This document shows positions 18,161 to 26,420 of a stretch of 64,000 nt of DNA, in pieces. Source of the stretch: Polaromonas sp. A23 (GTDB lineage: Bacteria > Pseudomonadota > Gammaproteobacteria > Burkholderiales > Burkholderiaceae_C); contig NZ_MUNO01000010.1 of NCBI RefSeq assembly GCF_002001015.1, positions 1-64,000 of the forward strand. The letters are read 5' to 3'. A program made the translations under genes and the position numbers. A model generated the notes under the pieces. It saw only the letters and a program-made list of their open reading frames with translations. It made no database searches and was not told the origin of the DNA. Every line of letters starts with the position of its first letter. Within the stretch, counting starts at the first letter, position 1.

Positions 18161-18176
18161 GACCCTAGTTCAACCG
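18161..18176 (+). promoter_or_regulatory. Motif shared with the phnC promoter (candidate phn operator/promoter element)
   Basis: The phnG/phnF intergenic region contains GACCCTAGTTCAACCGG (18161-18177). The same sequence with two one-base insertions, GACCCTAGATTCAACACGG, occurs on the minus strand just upstream of phnC (about 23559-23541). The two sites lie over 5 kb apart in the same pathway, so a common regulator or core promoter is likely. Which one cannot be decided here. Confidence 0.45.
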
Positions 18177-18190
18177 GACAACATGACCAA

Positions 18191-18964
18191 ATGATGACAA
18201 GCGAACGCCCTCTTTCCAGTGCGCCCGGCCGGCGCAGCGGTGTGGCTGTGTGGAAGCAGATAGCCGACACACTGAGCACCGAAATCCGCGACCGCGCCTT
18301 CACCGCGACCGGCCGCCTGCCCAGCGAAAACGAACTCTCCATACGTTTTGGCGTGAACCGCCATACCCTGCGCCAGGCCGTTGCCGCCTTGCAGCTTGAT
18401 GGCCTGGTGCGCATCGAGCCGGGACGCGGTACTTTTGTCCAGCACGAACTGCTGGACTATGTGCTCTCGCGCCGTACGCGCTTTAGCGAAAACCTCCAGC
18501 GCCAGGGGCTGCTGCCGAGCAAGCAACTGCTCACCGCCAGGGAGATGCCTGCGCCCGAACGGGCAGCGCATGAACTGCGGTTGGACAAGGGCGCCAAGGT
18601 GTTGATGGTGGAGATGCTGGACGAAGCAAACGAGCAGCCGATAGCCCTGGCCACGGCCTACTACCCTGCAGCCCGCTTTGCGGGTTTGCTCGACATGCTG
18701 GGCAGCGGCACCTGCACCACCGACATCCTGCGCCATTTTGGCGTCGAGGACTATGTGCGTGCCGAAAGCCGCATCACCACCCAGATGCCCTCTGACGAAA
18801 CCGCACGGCTGCTCAGGCAGCCGGCCACGCGGCCGGTGCTGTGCGTCGAATGCCTGGACGTGGACATGGCGGGTCAGGCCATCAAATATGGAGAAACCGT
18901 GTTTTGCGGCGACCGGGTCCAGCTGGTGGTTGGCACAGGGAATGACGCGGGAGAAGAGGCATGA
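18191..18964 (+). CDS. phnF: Phosphonate-metabolism GntR/UTRA regulator PhnF
   Basis: A 257-residue HutC-type GntR regulator. The N-terminal winged helix (VAVWKQIADTLSTEIRDRAF ... NELSIRFGVNRHTLRQAVAAL) is followed by a UTRA ligand domain that ends near VVGTGNDAGEEA. Its position, divergent from phnG and upstream of phnN, matches PhnF, the usual local regulator of C-P lyase genes. Two consecutive ATGs (18191, 18194) are possible starts. The stop overlaps the next gene by 4 bp. Confidence 0.92.
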   Translation: MMTSERPLSSAPGRRSGVAVWKQIADTLSTEIRDRAFTATGRLPSENELSIRFGVNRHTLRQAVAALQLDGLVRIEPGRGTFVQHELLDYVLSRRTRFSENLQRQGLLPSKQLLTAREMPAPERAAHELRLDKGAKVLMVEMLDEANEQPIALATAYYPAARFAGLLDMLGSGTCTTDILRHFGVEDYVRAESRITTQMPSDETARLLRQPATRPVLCVECLDVDMAGQAIKYGETVFCGDRVQLVVGTGNDAGEEA

Positions 18965-19656
18965 GCGCGCGGTATGCCATTTATTTTGCGCCTTACCGAC
19001 ACTCTCCATGGTGGACCTTTGGCGCGCATTGGCTGGGCCGCAACGAACATGACAACACCGCGCTGCCCCAGCCGCAGCTGGAGGAAATCAGTGCAGCGGA
19101 ACTGGCAGGCATCACTGCAGAACCCCGGCGTTACGGCTTTCACGCCACCCTGAAAGCGCCCTTTCGGCTGTCTGCTGCGCACACCGAACCGGATCTGGTG
19201 GCGCGCCTCGGGCGGCTGGCCCAGACACTGGCGCCAGTAGCGCTGGGATCGCTGCGCATCGCCACCCTGGGCAACTTCGTGGCCCTGGTCCCCGAGACCA
19301 GTCCCGCCGGCCTGCAGGCCCTGGCTGCAGCCTGCGTGAGCGGGCTGGATGAATTGCGTGCGCCACTGGAAGAGGCTGAACTTGCCCGCCGCCACGCCGC
19401 TGGCCTGGACGCCCGCGAAGCCGAACTGCTGGCCCTCTATGGATACCCCTATGTCATGGAGCGGTTCCGCCTGCACCTCACGCTGACGGGGCCGGTAGAT
19501 GGTTCACTGGCACAGCGGGTCATACGCACAGCCGGCCCTGCCATTGCCCGCCTCAACAAGGAGGCGCCGCTGTCGCTGGACCGGCTCTGCCTGTTTGTGG
19601 AGCGGAGTCCGGGTGCGGCGTTTCAGCGCGTCATCGATGTCAGGCTGGGTGCATGA
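18961..19656 (+). CDS. DUF1045 2H-phosphoesterase-like phosphonate protein
   Basis: 231 residues from the family of phosphonate-cluster DUF1045 proteins. It has two H-x-T motifs of the 2H phosphoesterase fold: HAT in YGFHATLKAPF and HLT in FRLHLTLTGPV. 2H enzymes typically open cyclic phosphodiesters. No PhnP (ribosyl cyclic-phosphate phosphodiesterase) is present in this cluster, and this gene is coupled by 4-bp overlaps to both phnF and phnN. A role replacing PhnP just before PhnN in the pathway is therefore a reasonable inference. Confidence 0.85.
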   Translation: MSARYAIYFAPYRHSPWWTFGAHWLGRNEHDNTALPQPQLEEISAAELAGITAEPRRYGFHATLKAPFRLSAAHTEPDLVARLGRLAQTLAPVALGSLRIATLGNFVALVPETSPAGLQALAAACVSGLDELRAPLEEAELARRHAAGLDAREAELLALYGYPYVMERFRLHLTLTGPVDGSLAQRVIRTAGPAIARLNKEAPLSLDRLCLFVERSPGAAFQRVIDVRLGA

Positions 19657-20249
19657 GCGGCCTGTGGGTGTTTGTCTGCGGGCCTTCCGGCGCCGGCAAG
19701 GACAGCGTCATCGACTCCGCGCAGAAAGTGCTCGGCGCGCGTACCGGCATTGTGTTTGCTCGCCGCATGGTCACGCGCGCCGCACATGCAGGCTCCGACC
19801 ATGACCCGGTAAGCGCATCGGCCTTTACCGACCTGCTGCAGTCGGGCGGCTTGTGCTGGCACTGGCAGGCCCATGGCTTTTGTTATGGCATCGCCGGGCA
19901 TTACGGCGACGCCGTACGGTCCGGATGCCTCGTGGTCGTCAACGGCTCACGCGCGCATGTAGAAAGCCTGCCGCCTTCCCCCGCCCTGCGGGTGGTCCGG
20001 ATCAGTACCGACCCCGACCAGCTGGCATCCCGCCTGCTGCAGCGTGGCCGCGATACAGCCGCGGCCGTCGCCGACAGACTGGCACGCAATCTTCATTTCG
20101 CCGACATGCAGGCTGACTGCGTGATCGTCAACAACGGAGAACTGGCAGCCGCCGGCCACCAGCTGGCGGGCTATCTGGCCAGTGCGGTCCGGCCTGTGAG
20201 TGTGATCGACAGTACCCCGCACTTGGCCTGCATGAGAACCTCCACGTAG
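19653..20249 (+). CDS. phnN: Ribose 1,5-bisphosphate phosphokinase
   Basis: 198 residues with a guanylate-kinase-like fold and P-loop VCGPSGAGKDSVI. PhnN converts ribose 1,5-bisphosphate plus ATP to PRPP, the last step of the C-P lyase carbon-skeleton salvage. It is the third gene of the phnF operon. Its final ~25 residues overlap, tail to tail, 79 bp of the HD-domain gene on the opposite strand. Confidence 0.92.
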   Translation: MSGLWVFVCGPSGAGKDSVIDSAQKVLGARTGIVFARRMVTRAAHAGSDHDPVSASAFTDLLQSGGLCWHWQAHGFCYGIAGHYGDAVRSGCLVVVNGSRAHVESLPPSPALRVVRISTDPDQLASRLLQRGRDTAAAVADRLARNLHFADMQADCVIVNNGELAAAGHQLAGYLASAVRPVSVIDSTPHLACMRTST

Positions 20250-20758
20250 TAAGCCCAATCGGGCGGGCTCGCTGCAGGGTCCTTGGCCAGATCATCCCAG
20301 CGCCGGAGTGCCACCGCATCGGCGGCAAAAGGCTGTTCAATAAAGGCCGCCGCTTCCTCTTCTGAAAAGGAGCCGCCCTGCAGCGCCAGGCTGCGCACCG
20401 AGGCCGCCGACAGGCTGGAGCGGTAATGCCTGTCCACATGGCAAAGATAGCGCTTGGCATCCACATGCATGCGGATGGGCTCGAGCACGGCGTCCGGGAA
20501 CACTCCGCGCAAAAATGGCAAGGCCAGGTACTGGTGCAAGTCATCACCAGCTGCGGACTTCGCCGATACCGGGGAGGACAGCAGATGGCCGAGGTCATGC
20601 AGCAATGCGGCTGCCGTCAACTCGGGTGACGCGCCCGCACGCTCCGCCAGGCAGGCGCACTGCAGGGCATGCTGCTGCTGACTGACCGCCTCGGAGCCGT
20701 ATTGCACGGCGCCCTGCGTTTGAAACAGCTCCGTGATTTCTTCTATTTCCAGGGCCAT
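20171..20758 (-). CDS. PhnZ/TmpB-like HD-domain diiron oxygenase
   Basis: 195 residues. The set of metal ligands known for the diiron oxygenase PhnZ can be matched one for one: His30, His54-Asp55, His58, His75, His98, Asp155. Further matches are the Tyr20/Glu23 pair (Y-x-x-E) and Lys102/Arg152, corresponding to PhnZ phosphonate-binding residues. PhnZ oxidatively cleaves alpha-hydroxyphosphonates to phosphate and an acid. It is the last gene of the phnC-phnD-phnE operon. No Fe/2-oxoglutarate hydroxylase partner (PhnY/TmpA) is nearby, so the substrate may be an imported hydroxyphosphonate. Confidence 0.85.
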   Translation of the reverse strand: MALEIEEITELFQTQGAVQYGSEAVSQQQHALQCACLAERAGASPELTAAALLHDLGHLLSSPVSAKSAAGDDLHQYLALPFLRGVFPDAVLEPIRMHVDAKRYLCHVDRHYRSSLSAASVRSLALQGGSFSEEEAAAFIEQPFAADAVALRRWDDLAKDPAASPPDWAYYVEVLMQAKCGVLSITLTGRTALAR

Positions 20759-20804
20759 GCCTTTTGACTCGCAGCGTATCGTGACTAATTGGTGTGAACA
20801 GGGC

Positions 20805-21614
20805 CTAAACGAGCGCCTTGCGGATGCGCGCCGAGATCAGGTCGATGACGCTCACAGTGACCACGATGATGATCATCACGGCGCAGGTTTCGGCGTACTG
20901 AAAGCCGCGGATGATTTCCCATAACACGACACCAATGCCGCCCGCGCCCACCATGCCGACCACGGAAGCGGAGCGCACATTGGACTCGAAGCGGTACAAG
21001 GTGTAGGAAATCCACAGCGGCAGCACCTGCGGAATCACGCCATAGCAAATTTCTTCCAGGACATTTGCGCCGGTGGCCCGTATGCCCTCGACCGGCTGCG
21101 GATCGATCGATTCGACGGCTTCCGAAAACAGCTTGGCGAGAATGCCGGTGGTGTGAACCCAGAGCGCCAGCACCCCGGCAAAAGGCCCCAGCCCCACCGC
21201 CACGATGAACAGCATGGCAAACACCATTTCATTGATGGCGCGTGCTGCGTCCATGAGCCGACGTACCGGCTGGCGCACCCAGACGGGCGCGATGTTCTCT
21301 GAGCACAGCAAACCCAGAGGGATGGCGCAGACTACGGCAAGGGCGGTGCCCCACAGCGCGATCTGCAACGTCACCACCATCTCCTCCAGGTAGTAACGCC
21401 ACTCCTTGAAGTTGGGTGGGAAGAAGCTGGAGGCGTACTGCGCCATATTGCCGGAGTCGCGCCACAGGTCTGCCGGGCGCATTTCGGCGCCCTTCCACGA
21501 CGCCGCAAGCAACGCGATCAGCACGCCCCAGGCCAGCAGCGCCACCAGGTTGGCGCGCGGCGGCGCCGGGGGAAGACCGGGCACGACGGAAAGATGCGGG
21601 TTATGGGCGTTCAC
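20805..21614 (-). CDS. phnE: Phosphonate ABC transporter permease PhnE
   Basis: 269 residues from a GTG start at 21614, chosen because the region upstream overlaps phnD in another frame. There are about six membrane segments. The permease EAA-type loop appears as [24 protein letters not shown], followed by [26 protein letters not shown], characteristic of PhnE. It lies 19 bp after phnD and forms the inner-membrane channel for the PhnC ATPase. Confidence 0.92.
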   Translation of the reverse strand: MNAHNPHLSVVPGLPPAPPRANLVALLAWGVLIALLAASWKGAEMRPADLWRDSGNMAQYASSFFPPNFKEWRYYLEEMVVTLQIALWGTALAVVCAIPLGLLCSENIAPVWVRQPVRRLMDAARAINEMVFAMLFIVAVGLGPFAGVLALWVHTTGILAKLFSEAVESIDPQPVEGIRATGANVLEEICYGVIPQVLPLWISYTLYRFESNVRSASVVGMVGAGGIGVVLWEIIRGFQYAETCAVMIIIVVTVSVIDLISARIRKALV

Positions 21615-21633
21615 GGCGTTGTTACCCGACCGA

Positions 21634-22608
21634 TCAGCCGGCCTGCTGCAGCTCGGCCAGCTTCTTGTTGATGGCGTCGAGCTTGGTCGCCTTCTCCTGC
21701 GGATTAACCGTGGCGTCGGCCTCCAGCTTGGTCTTTTCCTTGAACAGCTCGAGTTGGCGAATGGGCGAAAGCTGCGCGTTGCTGGAGTCGCGGAAACCGC
21801 CGAGCACAAGCTTGTTCAGGATCGCCAGTTCACGGGCCGAGTCGCTGCCCTTGCCATAGGAAAGCAGGAAGGCCTTGATCTTTTGTTTGCTGCCCTCGTC
21901 CAGATCCTTGCGCCACACGATCGGGTCGCCCGCGATCAGCGGTGACTTCCACACGATGCGCAGCTTGGTAAAAACCTCGGGCGAACGCTTCTCGATGCGC
22001 TCCAGCACGTCGGAGCTGTGCACTGCGGCGTCGACCTGCTTGTTGGCCACGGCCATGATGTTGGATTCGTGGTTGGCGCCGCGAATGTTCTTGAAAGTGG
22101 CCTTGGGGTCGAGATTGTGCTTGGCGAAAACGTAGTAGCTGGGGACCAGGAAGCCCGAGGTGGAGTTGGGGTCGCCGATGCCGAAGCTCAGGTTCTTCGC
22201 ATTCTTGAGCACATCGTCCAGCGTGTGGTACGGGCTGTCCTTGTGCACCGAGATCATCGACCAGTAGCCGATCGAGCCGTCCACATTGACGACCTGCGAG
22301 AACACTTCACCGTTCGCGCGGTCCACGGCTTCCATGGCCGACTTGTTGCCAAACCAGCCGACCTGCACCTTGCCGAAGCGCATGGCCTCGATCACGCCGG
22401 CGTAGTCGGGCGCGAAGAAGGCGTTGACCTTCAGGCCGGTGCGCTTTTCCATGTCTGCCAGCAGCGGCACCCAGTCCTGCTTCAGATTCTGGCTCGACTC
22501 GGTGGAAATGATGCCGAAGTTGATTTCCTTGGTGTCTTTGGTTTGGGCCCAGGCAGCCCCGGTGGTCGCAACGGCCAGCGCCAGCATGGCGACGAGTTTC
22601 TTGAACAT
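21634..22608 (-). CDS. phnD: Phosphonate ABC transporter substrate-binding protein PhnD
   Basis: 324 residues. The signal peptide ([21 protein letters not shown]) is probably cleaved after AWA, giving a periplasmic protein. Family motifs [39 protein letters not shown] and [17 protein letters not shown] are present. The start at 22608 has AAGGAA 8 bases upstream; an upstream in-frame extension is not protein-like. It sits 49 bp after phnC. Confidence 0.94.
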   Translation of the reverse strand: MFKKLVAMLALAVATTGAAWAQTKDTKEINFGIISTESSQNLKQDWVPLLADMEKRTGLKVNAFFAPDYAGVIEAMRFGKVQVGWFGNKSAMEAVDRANGEVFSQVVNVDGSIGYWSMISVHKDSPYHTLDDVLKNAKNLSFGIGDPNSTSGFLVPSYYVFAKHNLDPKATFKNIRGANHESNIMAVANKQVDAAVHSSDVLERIEKRSPEVFTKLRIVWKSPLIAGDPIVWRKDLDEGSKQKIKAFLLSYGKGSDSARELAILNKLVLGGFRDSSNAQLSPIRQLELFKEKTKLEADATVNPQEKATKLDAINKKLAELQQAG

Positions 22609-22657
22609 GATGGGTTCCTTGTGAATGCGAGAAAGAAGAAAGAAGAAAGAAAGGGTT

Positions 22658-23521
22658 TCAGGCCGCCTGCGGCAGCGGCTGCGTCCAGGCCGGTACGGCC
22701 GGGGGCTTGCGGGCGCCATGCAAGCTGCCGATATGGTCGCCCAGCGAGAGGATTTCATGGGCTTCCGCGCCGTACAGTTCACGCAGCAACTGCGGCGTCA
22801 GCGCCGACGACGGGCCGTCGTAGACCACGCGGCCGTGGTGCAGTGCCACCGTGCGAGCGCAGTAGCGCATCGCCACGTTCACCTGGTGTAACGAGACGAC
22901 CACCGTGCAGCCGTCCTCGCAATTGACCTTGGCCAGGATATCCATGACCTTGCGCGAAGATTCCGGGTCCAGCGACGCAATTGGCTCATCGGCCAGCAAT
23001 ACCTTGGCTCCCTGCACCATGGCGCGCGCAATGGCCGCGCGCTGCTGCTGCCCGCCCGACAGCGTGGACGCACGTTGCGCGCAACATTCGGCAATGCCGA
23101 CACGGCGCAGGGCTTCGATGCCCCTGGCTCTTTCCTCAGATGTGAACCAGCGGATCAGACTGCGCCACATGGGCACCCTGTGCAGCGTGCCTGCCAGCAC
23201 ATTGATGATGACCGGCAGCCTGCCCACCAGATTGAACTGCTGGAAAACAAAGCCCACGCCGGATCGGACCGAGCGGATGTCGGAGGCAATCTTTCCGTCA
23301 CGCTGGACGGTTCTGCCGTGGATCTCTATAGACCCCTTTGCATCTGTATCGCCGGCCATCAACCCGGCCATGTGCCTGAGCAGGGTGGATTTGCCGGAAC
23401 CGGAAGCGCCGATCAGCGCAACCATCTCGCCCGGCGCAATGCTCAGGTCCACCTGCCGCAGGGCCTGACGGCCATTGCCGAAGGTCTTGCTCAGGGTATT
23501 GATTCGAATGGCAGCTTCCAT
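22658..23521 (-). CDS. phnC: Phosphonate ABC transporter ATP-binding protein PhnC
   Basis: 287 residues, with Walker [11 protein letters not shown]-loop [12 protein letters not shown], signature [15 protein letters not shown], Walker [15 protein letters not shown] and switch His in [14 protein letters not shown]. The NLVGRLPV(I)INVLAGTL stretch is typical of PhnC. It is the first gene of phnC-phnD-phnE-HD. The promoter region upstream holds a Pho-box-like repeat. Confidence 0.94.
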   Translation of the reverse strand: MEAAIRINTLSKTFGNGRQALRQVDLSIAPGEMVALIGASGSGKSTLLRHMAGLMAGDTDAKGSIEIHGRTVQRDGKIASDIRSVRSGVGFVFQQFNLVGRLPVIINVLAGTLHRVPMWRSLIRWFTSEERARGIEALRRVGIAECCAQRASTLSGGQQQRAAIARAMVQGAKVLLADEPIASLDPESSRKVMDILAKVNCEDGCTVVVSLHQVNVAMRYCARTVALHHGRVVYDGPSSALTPQLLRELYGAEAHEILSLGDHIGSLHGARKPPAVPAWTQPLPQAA

Positions 23522-23554
23522 GGTCTCTCCAAGTGTTGGGCCGTGTTGAATCTA

Positions 23555-23582
23555 GGGTCGCAATGTGTCGTTTTGATGTCAG
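23555..23582 (-). promoter_or_regulatory. Pho-box-like direct repeats upstream of phnC
   Basis: On the minus strand CTGACAT (23582-23576) is followed 11 bases later by ACGACAC (23571-23565) and then by GCGACCC (23561-23555), so GACA/GACC cores recur every 10-11 bp. PhoB boxes are CTGTCAT-like units spaced 11 bp apart. The first unit matches 6 of 7; the others are weaker. It lies 34-61 bp before the phnC start. Confidence 0.45.
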
Positions 23583-23660
23583 TTCCGGCATCAGGAGCCT
23601 CCCGGGATACCCGATGCCTGCCTCCGGACAGGTCCGGCGCGAGCGGGGCACAATAAGCCC

Positions 23661-25160
23661 ATGCCTTACCTCCCCGCTTTTATCGCCCCCTCCCGTTACA
23701 CCGACCCCGTCGCCGCTCTGGCCCAGGTGCGGCTGATTTATGACCAGCAGATTGCGCACCTGCGTGACGCCATGCACCGTTATGTGGCAGGCGAAACCCT
23801 GTCCGGTCATGTGCGTGCCTGCTACCCCTTCGTGCGGGTTCACACCGAGACAGTGGCACGCGCCATTCTTGAAACACCCGATATCGCGCAACTCAGCTAC
23901 GGTTTCGTGGCAGGGCCCGGCCGTTATGAGACCACGCTGACGCGGCCTGACCTGTACGGCAACTACTACTTGGAGCAATTCCGCCTGCTGCTGCAGAACC
24001 ATTCGGTCGAACTGGAAGTGGGCACCAGCACCCAACCGATTCCGGTGCATTTTTCGTTTGCCGAACATGACCACATCGAAGGCAACCTGAGCGGGGACCG
24101 CCGCATGCTGATGCGCGATGTGTTCGACCTGCCGGACCTGGCCGCCATGGACGATGGCATTGCCAACGGAACCTATGAGCCTCGGCCCGGCGAGCCGCAG
24201 CCGTTGTCGCTGTTCACTGCCGCCCGGGTCGACTATTCATTGCAGCGCCTGCGCCACTACACCGGCACCTCGCCGGACTGGTTCCAGAACTTTGTGCTGT
24301 TCACCAACTACCAGTTCTACATCGACGAATTTGTGCGCCTGGGCCATGAGGAAATGTCACGCCCCGACAGCGACTACATCGCTTTTGTCGAGCCCGGCAA
24401 TGTGGTGACGCGCCGCACGGGCTTGCCACCCATCACCGGCGACGAGCTGGGCATGGCGCCGCCGCGCCTGCCGCAAATGCCGGCCTACCACCTGATGCGC
24501 GCCGACCGCACCGGCATCAGCATGGTGAATATCGGCGTCGGCCCGGCCAATGCGAAGAACATCACCGACCACATTGCCGTGCTGCGCCCGCATGCCTGGA
24601 TCATGCTGGGCCATTGCGCAGGCCTGCGCAACAGCCAGCAGCTCGGGGACTATGTGCTGGCGCACGGTTATGTACGGGAAGACCATGTGCTGGACGAAGA
24701 GCTGCCTCTGTGGGTGCCGATTCCCGCGCTGGCTGAAATTCAGGTGGCGCTGGAGCGCGCAGTGAAAGACGTGACTCATCTGGAAGGCCCTGATCTCAAG
24801 CGCATCATGCGCACAGGCACCGTGGCATCAACCGACAACCGCAACTGGGAACTGCTGCCGGGCAACCAGCCGCAGCGCCGTTTCAGCCAGAGCCGCGCGG
24901 TGGCGCTGGACATGGAAAGCGCCACGATTGCCGCCAACGGTTTCCGCTTCCGCGTTCCCTACGGCACGCTGCTGTGCGTCAGCGACAAACCGCTGCACGG
25001 CGAAATCAAGCTTCCGGGCATGGCCAACCACTTCTACCGCGAACGTGTAGACCAACACCTGCGCATCGGCATGCGTGCCATCGAGCTGCTGCGCGAGCAG
25101 GGCAGCACGCAGTTGCACAGCCGCAAGCTGCGCAGCTTTTCGGAAGTGGCGTTTCAATAG
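23661..25160 (+). CDS. amn: AMP nucleosidase
   Basis: A 499-residue enzyme splitting AMP into adenine and ribose 5-phosphate. The N-terminal ~190 residues are the AMP-nucleosidase regulatory domain. The C-terminal part is a nucleoside-phosphorylase fold with SMVNIGVGPANAKNITDHIAVLRPHAWIMLGHCAGLRNSQ and the catalytic-type motif ALDMESATIAANGF, plus CVSDKPLHGEIKLPGMANHFY. Length and motifs match Amn. It is divergent from phnC with 139 bp between. Confidence 0.94.
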   Translation: MPYLPAFIAPSRYTDPVAALAQVRLIYDQQIAHLRDAMHRYVAGETLSGHVRACYPFVRVHTETVARAILETPDIAQLSYGFVAGPGRYETTLTRPDLYGNYYLEQFRLLLQNHSVELEVGTSTQPIPVHFSFAEHDHIEGNLSGDRRMLMRDVFDLPDLAAMDDGIANGTYEPRPGEPQPLSLFTAARVDYSLQRLRHYTGTSPDWFQNFVLFTNYQFYIDEFVRLGHEEMSRPDSDYIAFVEPGNVVTRRTGLPPITGDELGMAPPRLPQMPAYHLMRADRTGISMVNIGVGPANAKNITDHIAVLRPHAWIMLGHCAGLRNSQQLGDYVLAHGYVREDHVLDEELPLWVPIPALAEIQVALERAVKDVTHLEGPDLKRIMRTGTVASTDNRNWELLPGNQPQRRFSQSRAVALDMESATIAANGFRFRVPYGTLLCVSDKPLHGEIKLPGMANHFYRERVDQHLRIGMRAIELLREQGSTQLHSRKLRSFSEVAFQ

Positions 25161-25175
25161 GCGCGTTGCCCGAAG

Positions 25176-26270
25176 TCAGTCGCGTCCAATGCGGGTGAGT
25201 TCGGCTACCTCGTTGATCGAGGATACCAAGTTGTTAGGTGATGGAGCTTTCGCCTCGAACCGAACGACGCGACGTAGTTCCGGTGAAAACCACACAATCG
25301 CTTCGTAAGGAGCCTGAGAAACCAAACGACTATTCCGATTTTCGACCCAGCCGCGCAGGTCAATGCGAATGGCACGGAACTCCCCAGCGGGTGTGCGAAT
25401 GGGGCGCTCTCGATCAGCATTTGCAACCAGGTCATAGTGCACCGGCACGCCTGACATGCGGGTAGTAAAAGCCGTTCCCCAACTGCCTCGTGGCAATCTA
25501 CCCCCCGGCATCCACCCACCCGGTGGCGTCGCCAGATCCAACTCACCCGCTATCGCCGTCACGATGCTTACCACTTCGCCGTTCTGCTTTTCAATGCGCG
25601 CACCATTGTTAAAAGAGATTTGTTTGTCGTCCGCGCGGTCAGCACGCAACAGCACGGTTTGTGATCGGCCGGTCATGCGGTCGGTAACAAGATAATCGAA
25701 AGTGTCGCCTGAACGCACCGGCCCGCGTGATGCCGCCTGGGACGGATTCACAGTTGCCGCGGGGGTGGTTGCCCCGGGAGCGCTGGGAACCGGGGAGGCG
25801 GAAGATTCTGATCCCACGCTCCCCGCTGCGGCCATTGCCGACCCCTGCTGCTCGTTACGTCGGTCAAAAAGACCGTCGTATCCGAACACAAGCCTCACCC
25901 AGGAGGGGTAGGTGTAAGCGGCACCGGAATTGTGGTCAACAAGCGCGCCAATGCCCCCGCCAATGATGAGGTTGCCAGCAAGACCGGCGTTGGCCCGCGA
26001 AACGAGGCGCCCGCTGGCCTCTGGCAGCCCCGGACTGGTACAGGTGATTCTCAGATCCTGCCCCGAGCGGCGTACTGGTGAGGTCCGGCCGGACTGCGCG
26101 TGCGTCGTCCCATGGTCGTTGACCAAGACGCAATCGGCATCGTCAATCAGTTCGCCTTTGGCGTTTTCGGTGTCGATACGCAAGGGCTGCGTCGTGCCGT
26201 GGGTAACGGACGCGCAACCCGAGCATAGAACAAGCAACACGCCCGCGGCGAATATCCATTTCATCGTCAT
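25176..26270 (-). CDS. Predicted lipoprotein of unknown function
   Basis: 364 residues. The N-terminus MTMKWIFAAGVLLVLCSGCASVTHGTTQ has a hydrophobic core and a cysteine at 19 in CSGC, an imperfect lipobox (Cys at -3). The first ~130 residues resemble small ASVTHGTTQ-type lipoproteins with a GGGIGALVD glycine loop. A Ser/Pro/Ala-rich linker then leads to a ~190-residue domain (SGDTFDYLVTDRMTGRSQTV ... YEAIVWFSPELRRVVRFEAK) that looks like a DUF3108-type beta domain. It is probably an envelope protein. It is convergent with amn. Confidence 0.7.
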   Translation of the reverse strand: MTMKWIFAAGVLLVLCSGCASVTHGTTQPLRIDTENAKGELIDDADCVLVNDHGTTHAQSGRTSPVRRSGQDLRITCTSPGLPEASGRLVSRANAGLAGNLIIGGGIGALVDHNSGAAYTYPSWVRLVFGYDGLFDRRNEQQGSAMAAAGSVGSESSASPVPSAPGATTPAATVNPSQAASRGPVRSGDTFDYLVTDRMTGRSQTVLLRADRADDKQISFNNGARIEKQNGEVVSIVTAIAGELDLATPPGGWMPGGRLPRGSWGTAFTTRMSGVPVHYDLVANADRERPIRTPAGEFRAIRIDLRGWVENRNSRLVSQAPYEAIVWFSPELRRVVRFEAKAPSPNNLVSSINEVAELTRIGRD

Positions 26271-26367
26271 CTCCCTTGTTTTAGATCAGGCGATTCTAAG
26301 GAGCTTTGGGTCCCGTCGCGGTCTTTGATGTGCGAAAAAAACCGCCTCCGTTGCAGGACAGCGATTC

Positions 26368-26420
26368 GCTATAACTTTAGTAGTTATCCGCGCCCGGCAT
26401 TAAAGGGCTCGCGGCTCAAA
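26368..26420 (+). repeat. Dispersed intergenic repeat overlapping the mscS-like stop codon
   Basis: GCTATAACTTTAGTAGTTAT is followed by CCGCGCCCGGC, a short loop, and AAAGGGCTCGCGGC. The TAA stop of the minus-strand channel gene (26400-26402) lies in the loop, so the last codons of that gene are made of repeat sequence. Confidence 0.7.

Noticed and set aside
18095..18190. Pho box in the phnG-phnF spacer
   Set aside because: CTGTCGC and CAGCCAC are present but 13 bp apart instead of 11, and no third unit is seen.
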